Both the position numbers and the translations under genes were made by a program. The notes below the pieces were generated by a model. That model did not search any database. It saw only the letters and a list, made by a program, of their open reading frames with translations, and had not been told where the DNA came from. From Enterovibrio sp. JCM 19048 (GTDB taxonomy: Bacteria > Pseudomonadota > Gammaproteobacteria > Enterobacterales > Vibrionaceae), in contig BAXE01000003.1 in the NCBI GenBank assembly GCA_001310415.1, forward strand, positions 1 to 64,000: a stretch of DNA of 64,000 bases, read 5' to 3'. Positions 10,153 to 19,129 of the stretch are shown piece after piece (the first letter of the stretch is position 1; every line of letters begins with the position of its first letter).

Positions 10153-10744
10153 ATGGCAATATTCAAGAACACCTACCTCATCATGCGCCATGGGGAGAGT
10201 GAAGCGAACGTTGCGGACTTAGTCGTCAGCAACCCTGATATCGGCTGTGCAAAATACGGACTGACGCCTTTGGGAAAATCCCAGGCGGAGAAAACGGCGA
10301 TGGCATACAGCGGCGAAAAATCGATATGATTTTGTGCTCCGACTTTAAGCGGACGCGCGAAACAGCGGCGATCGTTGCAAAGTTGCTTGATTTGCCTGAG
10401 CCAAAGAGGATATCCGATTGCGCGAGCGCTACTTCGGGGAATGGGAAGGCCACTCGTCAGCGGCGTATGAAATCGTGTGGTCAAAGGACAGAGAAGACGC
10501 TTCCCAAACACAGCATGGTGTTGAAAGCACAGAGAGTGTGAGAGCGAGGGCAATAAGCCTGATCCGGAATCTGGAAAACCAGCATGAAGGCAAGGTGATC
10601 CTGCTGGTGGCACATGGCGATACGTTGCAGATCATGAAATCGGCATTTCACGGCATCGAACCAGGCCAGCACCGCTCCTTGCCTCACCATGAAACAGGCG
10701 AGATGAAACTATTGGTGTCAAAAGGGGATAGCATTCCTTTCTAG
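10153..10744 (+). CDS. histidine phosphatase (phosphoglycerate-mutase fold), two frameshifts
   Basis: About 197 residues. The catalytic motif MRHGESEAN is near the N-terminus, CSDFKRTRETA supplies the phosphate-pocket Arg, LRERYFGEWEGH the acid region, and VAHGDTLQIM the second His. Single-base losses near 10317 (A-run) and 10421 (T-run) split the gene into three frames. Branch-1 members dephosphorylate small phosphometabolites or proteins; the substrate here cannot be told. The ATG follows GAAGGG. It stands between two oppositely transcribed genes and is probably monocistronic. Confidence 0.75.
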
Positions 10745-10809
10745 GTTGCTCTTCCCCGTGCCATGCATGTTTGCAATTTGCTTGATTCCCATTGCAGCTG
10801 GTTCTGTTT

Positions 10810-11570
10810 CTACAGATTGGGCTTCAGTAACCCTCTTTTTATCGCCAGCGCAACGGCATGCTGACGGTTGGATGCCTCCAGCTTTTTGGTGCAGTTGTTG
10901 AGGTGGAAAAGGACGGTGCGCTCGGTGATATTGATTATCTTTGAAATCTCCCAGGCGGTTTTACCTTCGCTGGCCCAGAACAGACAATCAATTTCGCGGC
11001 GTGTCAGGCTGCTTTCGCAACACTCGTTGGCTTGAATTTTTAAAGCGAGGTAGCACTCCACCAAATGGGCACCGAGGGTATGAGCAAAGGGAATGGCAGC
11101 ATTAAGCTTTTCAATTTGCAGCTCATCGTCACCAATCGCCATGCTGAAAACCACAATATCGCCGGTGGCCGACTTGAGGGGAATGCTGAACCCGTTACAA
11201 AGCCCATAGTTTTTTGCTGCCTGCATCAGCGCCTGTTGCTTGGGCTCCTGGAAGGCTTCCCGTTGCACCAGAATGTCCCAGCGGATAGGGGCTTGCTGGG
11301 TGAGAATGTAGCTGACAACAGGGTCTACGCGCTGGCTGTTTTCACTGAAATAAAGTTCTAACCATTCGGTGGGGTAGTTGCTGAAATAATGAATAACCGG
11401 TGAGTAAAGGGATTCTTGTTCAATTACGCCAAAAAGGTAATAGTCCAGGTCTACCAGTCGCAAAACTGCTCACAGAGTGATTCAAACTCTTGTTTGCACC
11501 GGACATCCTGAAGTTTATCGATGATGCCAAACAGCGCCCCGACGTCCATATTCTTTCTTCCGCTTTCCAT
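10810..11570 (-). CDS. luxR: LuxR-type quorum-sensing regulator (frameshift)
   Basis: About 253 residues. The N-terminal autoinducer-binding domain keeps the classic AHL-contact positions: EWLELYF, RVDP, IRWD and YGLCNGFSIP. A C-terminal LuxR helix-turn-helix follows (LTRREIDCLFWASEGKTAWE, ITERTVLFHLNN). The apparent start at 11463 is false: upstream, ATG 11570 opens MESGRKNMDVGALFGIIDKL, and a single base lost in CCTGG at about 11462 separates the two. It probably binds the signal made by the luxI product 24 kb away and acts at the lux boxes around the biosynthetic cluster. That pairing is inference, but no other LuxR with this domain is in the window. Confidence 0.85.
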
Positions 11571-11982
11571 ATTTAATCTGAGCCAACATAGTAATCAATA
11601 TCGTAACCAGTAAGAGGTTGCCGAATGATTAAACATTCATTAACCAACCTGCGCTGAATTTATTTTTATTGTTGTCTGCGGATAGACGCTACCCCTGTCT
11701 GGCTTTTCAGGCTAGAGAGAAGTGAGGATAGATGAGGGGCTTTCTCAAAAATAAAAAGGGACTCATTTATTAGACAGCGGTAATTTGAGTATTTTTACAA
11801 GTTAATGATATTAATTGTTTTATTTGCATTTTTTGTGTCATTAAAGTGTATTGATATTTAAATAATACACTTAGATCAGTCACCTAAATGCATTCTTAGT
11901 GATCCTGATGGGCCGGTGCTGTATTCGGATGCCTGAGAAAAGTACTGGATATGTTTATGAGCAATTTATTTTTGCATGAATA
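11571..11982. other. luxR upstream region
   Basis: About 410 AT-rich bases with no gene. Contains one notable inverted repeat (11844-11872) and ends at the MITE. Confidence 0.4.
11844..11872. promoter_or_regulatory. inverted repeat upstream of luxR, possible operator
   Basis: AAGTGTATT (11844-11852) and AATACACTT (11864-11872) form perfect 9-bp arms around an 11-base AT-rich spacer. The size and spacing suit a dimeric regulator. No known consensus was recognised. Confidence 0.35.
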
Positions 11983-12248
11983 TATACCTAAACAACCTGA
12001 AGATGCAGGATTCAGCGAGATTGACTGACGTTGTGATCGCGGCGTTCCTTTGTAGATGTAGTCATCTCCATCAAAAAGGAACAACAAAGAGCACGGCGTC
12101 AGTCAACTCGCCCGAAGGGAGGCCATCAATGCGCCCACTTCTTCGTTAAATTCCACGGAAATAGATCGACTATTCCTCGTAAAATTTGCCTCGAATTGAA
12201 CGCATTGATGACCTCTGAATGCGAGCATCTTCAGGTCGTTTAGGTATA
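11983..12248. mobile_element. 266-bp MITE-like element, copy A
   Basis: The ends are 24-bp inverted repeats starting TATACCTAAACAACCTGAAG, with one mismatch between the two ends. No transposase is encoded. Copy B at 47664-47929 has the same length, orientation and near-identical sequence. An internal GTTCCTTT...AAAGGAAC palindrome adds secondary structure. Its mobiliser must be elsewhere. Confidence 0.8.
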
Positions 12249-12398
12249 CACAAACAACCTGAAGATGCAGGATTCAGCGAGATTGACTGGCGTTGTGATC
12301 GCGGCGTTGCTTTGTAGATGTAGTCACCTCCATTAAAAAGGAACAACAAAGAGCACGGCGTTCCTTTGTAGGTGCAGTCTCCTCCATCAAAAAGGAAG
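12245..12398. repeat. truncated, rearranged MITE copy abutting copy A
   Basis: Immediately after copy A, sharing its terminal TATA, a second left half begins (ACAAACAACCTGAAGATGCA) and matches copy A for about 116 bases. From about 12356 an internal segment is repeated instead of the right half. This is a nested insertion or a replication slip. Confidence 0.7.
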
Positions 12399-12453
12399 TA
12401 TTTAGGGCTAGCCGACCTGATGGGTAGTCAGATCGGCAGGATCGCGTGAAGGC

Positions 12454-13413
12454 TCAGCAGGCAATATCAACTTTTCCCGCTACCGTGGTACAGCACGCCA
12501 GCAGGTATTCCTTTTTCTCTTCATCTGTTAGGGCGTTTTCCTCTTCCAACCAAACAATGGCTTCCGGATTGTTGTGGCGAAGTTTGCATTCGTGGCAAAC
12601 GCCGGAACGGCAGCTGGAGTTCACAGCAATGCCGTTTGCTTCAGCCAAATCCAAAATGGTTTCGGCTTCCGTAATTTCAATCGTTTTCTGGGATTCGGAA
12701 AAGGTAATGGCAGCGCGTCAGGTTTCACCGTTTCGAAGTTATAACGGCGGCGTTAAAGCGCTCCATCCGCAGTCGGTTTAAGGTCAGTTTGCTGACCGTG
12801 TCAATCAGCGCCTCTGGCCCGCAAACATAATGGGTATCTGCCTCCCAGGCGGTAAGCAGCGCTGAAAGCTGAAGGGCGTTTGGTCTGCCTATCGTGGCGG
12901 TATCCCACACTTTTATCTGGAGTTGGGGGTAGGTGACGGACAGCGTTTTCAGCTCAGTAAGAAGGGGGGCGCTTTTGGCGTGGCGAACGATGTAAAGCAG
13001 ATTGGCTGGCGTGTTGGATGGTGTTCAGCGAGTTCCTGCAGCATGGCGGCAATCGGGCTGATCCCGCTGCCCGCGGCAATAAATACATGGGTTTTGGCAT
13101 CACTGTCCAACGTAAAATTACCCATGGGCTCGCTCGCCTGCAGTGTCAAACCTTCCTCACAATGGTCGACTAACCAGTTGGAAACCAAACCGTCTTCAAC
13201 CCGTTTAACGGTGATCCGGACAGCGTTCGGGACACGCTCGGCATCAAAGGCACTGAGCGAATAACTGCGCTGGTGGACGCGGTTTTCAATGGGCACGGCC
13301 AGCGTAACAAATTGCCCTGCTTTAGCGGTAACAGGGTGGGAGCAATCAAACCATGCGGTGACGGTATCGTCTGACTCCCGCAATGTTTGGGTACAGGTTA
13401 GGGTGATAGACAT
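12454..13413 (-). CDS. ferredoxin-NAD(P)H-type reductase with C-terminal 2Fe-2S domain (three frameshifts)
   Basis: About 320 residues after repair. Order: FAD domain (HQRSYSLSAF flavin motif; VFIAAGSGISPIAAML nucleotide-binding start), NAD(P) domain (HYVCGPEALID), then a plant-type ferredoxin domain with CRSGVCHECK and a later CC for the 2Fe-2S cluster. Breaks lie near 13018, 12745 and 12713. The architecture matches hybrid-cluster-protein reductases and phenol-hydroxylase-type reductases. It is transcribed divergently from the biosynthetic operon, with a lux box between them. It may supply electrons to an oxidative step, but this is inference. The ATG at 13413 is preceded by GAGGA. Confidence 0.7.
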
Positions 13414-13475
13414 GGCACAGATCCTCATTTGAGTGCAACGACCCAAATTCTGGGTGCAAAAGCAATCAGGATGTT

Positions 13476-13495
13476 ACCTGTCGTATATATCAGGT
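13476..13495 (+). promoter_or_regulatory. lux box upstream of the biosynthetic operon
   Basis: ACCTGTCGTATATATCAGGT is a 20-bp palindrome with perfect ACCTG/CAGGT ends, closely matching the classical lux box ACCTGTAGGATCGTACAGGT. It lies 122 bp upstream of the acyl-AMP ligase start. AT-rich candidates for a -10 element follow (TATGTA 13510-13515 or TAAATT 13514-13519), placing the box around -37 to -41. The divergent reductase gene could share it, but no good -10 is seen on that side. Confidence 0.7.
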
Positions 13496-13617
13496 AATGC
13501 AGCTATCACTATGTAAATTAAGGATTAATGGGCATTCCTGTCAGAAGTGACGGTTAGCGCAGTCGAAAGTGTTGCTGGAATATTGAGCGTACATCTTGAA
13601 CCACGAAGGTACGCACC

Positions 13618-15366
13618 ATGAAAAAGGAACAGGAACACACGTTGGTTGATCTCATTGCCCAACACGCTGCGGAGATGCCGGACAAACTGGCTTACATCAT
13701 GCTGGACGACAAAGGCAACGAGATTGACCACCTCACCTTTGCCGAGCTGGAAGTGATTGCCAAGGCGCAGGCTACCAAGATCCGTTCGGTCTGCGACAAA
13801 GGTGACCGCGTGCTCATGCTTTACCCCTCCGGTCTTGAATTCGTGCAGGGCTTTATGTCCTGCCAGTATGCCGGTGTTGTCGCGGTGCCGGTTTCCCTGC
13901 CTTCACGTAAAGGGGAACACCATGCCCGCATCTCCCACATCATCAAAGACGCCGACATTGATACGGTGATGACCGACAGCGCGTCATGGCCGGCACTGGA
14001 AGCCTGGTTTGATGAGGTGGGTATCGATGACCTGAACGTGATTGTGAGTGACACCGTAGACCCGGCGATGGAAGGGCGATATACACCGGTTGATCTCTGC
14101 CGTGATGACCTCTCATTTCTCCAATACACCTCAGGCTCAACCGGCGATCCAAAAGGCGTGATGATTTCCCACGGCAATCTGATCCACAACAGCGAACTTA
14201 TCCGAGATCGCCTTTCCCACACCAAAGAAATGACCTGCTGCAGCTGGCTGCCCTTCTACCACGACATGGGTTTGATCGGGAACATTTTGCAGTCGGTGCA
14301 CAACGGTTCAACGCTGGTGTTGATGTCGCCAACTTCTTTCCTCAAGCGCCCTGCAACCTGGCTGAAAGCCATCAGCCACTACAAAGCCTATACCTCCGGT
14401 GCACCGAATTTTGGTTACGAATACTGCCTGGCTAGGGTGAAAGACGCGGATTTGGAAGGGGTAGACCTGAGTGACTGGGTCAACTCATTTAACGGCGCAG
14501 AGCCCATCCGTCAGGATACGATCGACCGCTTCTTCAACCGTTTCAATAAATTCGGCTTCCGCTACAGCGCCATGTATCCCTGCTATGGCATGGCAGAAAC
14601 CACGCTTTTCGTCTCCGGTGGCAAGCCGGGCGTCGCCACCAGACCCTGTGTGTTACGCCGGATCTCTATGCCCGAAACATTGTTGAGCAATGCCCTCCGG
14701 GCACCGAAGAGGCGATCACCTGCGTCAGTTGCGGCACTTTCGAAGGCTGGATGTGGCGATTGTCGAGCCTGAATCCTGCGCACGACTGGCAGACGGTCGT
14801 GTCGGTGAAGTCTGGGTGCACGGCGGCAGTGTCGGTAAAGGCTACTGGAACCAGCCAGAGCGAAACAAAGAGAGCTTCCAGGCCAAAATCAGCAACGATG
14901 AAAATGACGATCGCGAGTGGCTGCGAACCGGGGATTTGGGCTTTATCACCAATGGCGAGCTGTTTATTTCAGGACGCTTGAAAGACCTGGTGGTGGTCAA
15001 TGGCCGCAACCTTTACCCGCAGGATATCGAGGTATTTGTTTCCGAACTGGATCCGCGTCTTGAGAAAGGCTTTGGCGCTGCTTTTGCGGTGCAGGGCGAT
15101 GTGAGCGAAGAGATCGTGCTGGTGCAGGAAGTGGCGCCGAATGAAGTGCCGGAATCGGAATGGCCAGCACTGGCAAGAGCCTTGCGCTCGGCGGTTGCGG
15201 CAGAGTTTCAAGCGCCCATCCAGCCATCGTGCTGATTAAGCGCGGCACCATTTGCCGAACAACCTCGGGCAAAATCCAGCGTAACAAAACACGCCAGAAG
15301 TGGGTGTCCGACAAGGAATGGCCACTGTTTGATGACAGCCGTCCTTCCGCGTCCCGTGCGGCGTAA
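13618..15366 (+). CDS. fatty-acyl-AMP ligase (FAAL), first gene of the biosynthetic operon (frameshifts)
   Basis: About 583 residues of the ANL adenylating superfamily. The P-loop YTSGSTGDPKGVMISHGNL, SWLPFYHDMGLIG, the YGMAE motif and RTGDLGFITNGELFISGRLK are all present. The SWLPFYHDMGLIG and GMAET forms are those of FAALs, which activate a fatty acid as acyl-AMP and load it on an acyl carrier protein. Frameshifts near 14640, 14754 and 15205 split it. The break at 14754 is explained by GGCCTGG reduced to GGCTGG. It probably starts the pathway by loading the carrier protein at 18.8 kb. Confidence 0.85.
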
Positions 15367-15378
15367 GCGAGGCTCCCA

Positions 15379-17118
15379 TGAAGCTTTACAAGCACTGGTG
15401 GCGCAATTCGAGCGCCACTTTGGAGACGAGCGCGACCCGCAAACCCTGTTCAGCTGGGGTAATGCGCTGCGAATCGATGATGGCTGGGCTTTCCCTGCTG
15501 GGCAGGTAAAAGCGCTCAATGAGTGGGGTGTCCATGCCTACTATGTGCCGCAGGATTTGGGCGGCAGGTTGACTGATTTCACCCACCTTTCCATGTTGGT
15601 CAGGCTGATGGCACGCCGCGACCTGACCTGCGCTATCGGCCATGGCAAAACCTTCCTAGGCGCAGTCAGCGTCTGGGTCGGGGGCAATGATGCCCAGCGT
15701 TTGTCGGTTGCCGACGATGTGCTGGCAGGGGATGCCGTCTCCCTTGCCTTGACCGAACGCCAGCACGGCAGTGATGTGTCATCCAGTGAAGTGACCGCAG
15801 TGAAAACGGCGCAGGGCTATTGCCTCAACGGCGAAAAGTACCTGATCAACAATGCGACCCGTGGACAGGCGTTGACTGTGTTTGCGCGCACTGCCCATCA
15901 GGGACAATCCCGCGATTTCACCTTGTTTCTGGTGAAAAAATCGCAGCATGCGGCGAGCAAGTTCAGCTTTGTGCCGAAAGCGCTGACCCACGGTATCCGC
16001 GGCGCTGATATCAGTGGCATCCAATTCCAGAACGTCCATTTGTCACCGGATGCTGTCATCGGCAAAGAAGGGCATGGGCTGGATATCACCCTGAAAGGTT
16101 TCCAGCTCTCCCGGAGCCTTTGCGCGGCACTTTCCTGCGGCGCAGCGGATACCGCGCTGCGAGTCACTTTGGAATTCGCCCAGAAACGTTTTTCGGGCCG
16201 ACAGCACCTGATTGATATTCCCAATATCCGCCAGGCGCTCGCCGCGGCATCCGCAGACATGTACGTCTGCGACATGGCGACCCAAATTCTCAGCCGTGCC
16301 ATTCACGTGTTGCCGGAGCAAATGAGTCTGCTGTCAGCGGTGTTGAAAGCGTCTGTGCCGGTGAAATGTGAGGAGATGGTCGAATCCCTGTCTGATGTGC
16401 TCGGGGCAAGGTCGTACGTGCAGGTTGGTGAACAGTCCGACATCTTCGGCAAAATGCTGCGGGATATCCGCCTGATAGCCCTGTTTGATGGCAATACGGC
16501 GGTGAACCTTCAAGCCATTGCTCTGCAATTACCTGCGTTGGCGCGTCAACGCCAGACAGGCGAAACCCAGGTGTCAGCCTCTGCATTGGAAGCTTTGTTC
16601 AACCTGTCTGCGCCGTTACCTGCGTTTTCGCGTCAAAAGCTTTCCCTGTTTACCAAGCGTGGTGACTGGCTGGCGGCAGGGCTCTCCCAAGCGGAATCCC
16701 TGAGTGGTGAGTTTCCTGCGCTGGCAGATAAAGCGGCCGAGATCCGCCAGAAACTGGAAGCCTTGGACGCAGATGTACTGGCACTACCAAATCAGCCGGG
16801 TCATCCCTCTGCCATCCGTTTTGCGCAGGCTCAACGCTATTGCGAACTGCAACTGGCAACCCTCACTTTGCTCTTCTTCATCTACAACCGTCAGTCGTTG
16901 GCAGAGTCGATGCAGCGTTATCACTGGGTTGAAGAGTGCATTGACCGTTTGCTCGGCAATGAGGATGCAGTGACCGACGCGATTTGCCTGCAAACCGTCC
17001 GCGAGCAGGTGGCTCAAAGCGAGCTGCTGTCCGTTGTCCGTTTCCCGTTGCGCGGGCTGGAAGAACCGGAAGAGAAGGCTGCGCCATTCAACCAACTGTG
17101 GAGGTGGCCCATGCTTAA
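15379..17118 (+). CDS. acyl-CoA/acyl-ACP dehydrogenase, first copy (frameshifts at both ends)
   Basis: A flavin acyl-CoA dehydrogenase core (ALTERQHGSDVSS, GEKYLINNATRG, GIRGADISGIQF, GKEGHGLDITLKGFQLSR) with a C-terminal extension of about 170 residues. As written it reads through into the next gene as a 1018-residue product. One base restored near 17103 gives the ending VEVAHA and a TAA at 17116-17118, overlapping the ATG of the next dehydrogenase. At the start, ATG 15379 (after GCGAGG) followed by one missing A gives MKALQALVAQFERHF. It probably desaturates the ACP-bound acyl chain. Confidence 0.75.
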
Positions 17119-18771
17119 CGCATCTTCTGTGGCTGACGCTTTGCGTCAGGCCAACTATCAACATCCCGCTTTCAGTGCCAGCGCCATTCTGGGGTATGAC
17201 CGCAGTGGCGAGTTCAATACCGAGGCAGAATCCGTAGCAAGCCGCGCCGGGTTGGGCGAGGTGCTGGCAAGCTGGGTTGAATCACCCCGCGAGGTTTCGC
17301 TGGACAGCCTGACAGCGTCGATGGGCGAGTTGTGCCGACAGGATCTCTCGCTGGGCTTGGGCTATTGCCTGACCGCATTTATGGCGGCAACCAACCTCGC
17401 AGTGGCGGGCAGTGCGGCACAAAAAGCCCGGGTTGCCAATGTGCTGCGAAACGACCAGCGAATCGCCATTGCTTACCACGAACTTCATGCCGGTAACGAT
17501 TTATCCGCGTTGGCACTCAAAGCGACAAAAGTGGACGGCGGCTATGTGCTTTCCGGCTGTAAGGAAGTGGTCAATAACCTCACCCGCGCAAAAGCCGTGG
17601 TGCTGTTTGCCGACACCGGGGAAGAGAATCCCGCGCGTCATCACAGTCTGTTCTTGCTGACAGAAGAGGAGCTATCCCAAACCGGAGTGACGGTTGCGAA
17701 CCGCTTCAACACCCTTGGCGTGAGGAATTGTCACATCATGGGCATCGCGTTTGATGATGTCTTTGTCCCCGAACATTGCCTGTTGGGTGAGCAGGGGCGT
17801 GGCGGTGAGTATGCACTGAAAGCGTTCCAAATCACCCGCACCCTGCTGCCTGCCATCAGCCAGTATGCATTGCGCAATGGGTTGGATTTACTCACCCGGT
17901 TTGCCTGCCAGCGCAAGCTATATAACGGTGACCTGTTTGAGATGCCGGTCTACCGCAAAGCTTTCACTGAAGCGGCTGCTGACACCTGGCTGGCAGGCGA
18001 AACCGCAACCCTGATGCGTCACGGCCTGGAAGCCTTTCCCCAGTTTGGTAACGGATACAGCGCGGCGGCCAAGTTCTATCTGCCCCGCGTGATGAAGAAG
18101 GCGTTGAAATCCATGTCGGGATTGCTGGGAGCAAGGTATTACCTCAGCAGCGACGACTATGGTTTGTTTGAAAAACTGGTACGGGATTTCCCTGTGGTCA
18201 GCTTTGGCCATGCCGGCAGTCTGGTTTGCCAGACCACTCTGGTGCACCAGTTGCCACGCTTGCTGCAGCCCTCTGTCGGTGAAACCGCAGAACACGATTT
18301 GCTGGCCGGAAACCGGGACTGGTTAGCTCGCTCCGCATCGCCTGCAGCAAAGGCGATCCCATTCTTGGCCTGCTGCCTGTGCTGACGTCGCGCTGTGAAA
18401 AGCGCTTCGCATCGGATGAAAACTGGCGGGCACTTCTGGCGGATATCAGCCCGCTAATGGAGCGGTGCCACGGGCGTTTGACCTCTTCACCTTACGACGC
18501 TGCCGAAGACTATTGCCGTCTGGTTGCGGTTACCGCGGTGCTGCGTGTCCTTTCCGCGAAAGGGGAGGACTGCACGTTGCAATCCATCGCTTTTATCGCG
18601 CTGTGGCGCTTGCTGCGTGAACGTCAGGAACCAGCAACAGACAGCGCTTATCTCGCCGCGGTTGACCAGTTGGCCGATGACATCCAACACCATCCCATTG
18701 ATCCGCTTCGCCGCCTGATGTTTGAGAAAACCCAGCGCGTAAGCCATTCAGATAACGCTCTTAACCCTTGA
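17111..18771 (+). CDS. acyl-CoA/acyl-ACP dehydrogenase, second copy (frameshift)
   Basis: About 553 residues. The ATG at 17111 has its own GGAGGTGG ribosome site, supporting a separate gene. The core includes AYHELHAGNDLSALALKATK, NRFNTLGVRNCHIMGIAFDD and GEQGRGGEYALKAFQITR. A frameshift near 18337 hides the C-terminal extension, which resumes with LGLLPVLTSRCEKRF and ends at 18771. The two dehydrogenases are distant paralogues and may form a heteromer, as some tandem ACADs do. They are expected to introduce unsaturation into the starter chain. Substrate is unknown. Confidence 0.75.
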
Positions 18772-18786
18772 AACGGAGATTTAACC

Positions 18787-19041
18787 ATGAACACACAATT
18801 GGAACTTCAGAACTTTATCCAACAAAAAGTCGCGGAATACCTGAAAAAACCAGCGGGCGAAATCGACATGGCCACGCCTTTGTCGGAGTACGGCATTGAT
18901 TCTGTCTCCGCAGTCAGCCTGTGCGCCGATCTGGAAGATCTAATCGGCATTGATGTAGAGCCAACGCTGGCGTGGGATTACCCAACCATTGAAAAGATGG
19001 CGGAATTTCTGACGGAAGAACAACAAAGTCAGGTGGCTTAG
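18787..19041 (+). CDS. acyl carrier protein, stand-alone
   Basis: 84 residues with the phosphopantetheine site YGIDSVSAV; the Ser carries the arm. It follows a CGGAG site and lies between the dehydrogenases and the polyketide synthase, so it is the likely acceptor of the FAAL-activated acyl group and the carrier on which the dehydrogenases act. Unbroken. Confidence 0.9.
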   Translation: MNTQLELQNFIQQKVAEYLKKPAGEIDMATPLSEYGIDSVSAVSLCADLEDLIGIDVEPTLAWDYPTIEKMAEFLTEEQQSQVA

Positions 19042-19077
19042 CCACCGCTGCCGAGCCGCGGGCTGACATATCAGCCC
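19032..19077. terminator. paired stem-loops between carrier protein and PKS genes
   Basis: GGTGGC-TTA-GCCACC (19032-19046) overlaps the carrier-protein stop codon. GGGCTGA-cata-TCAGCCC (19060-19077) follows. Neither has a T-run. They may act as processing or attenuation hairpins that let the small carrier protein be made in excess of the large synthase. Confidence 0.5.
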
Positions 19078-19129
19078 TGGCATCGGTGATTCAGCAAACT
19101 GGATGAGTGAATAAGAGAAGGGGGAAATC

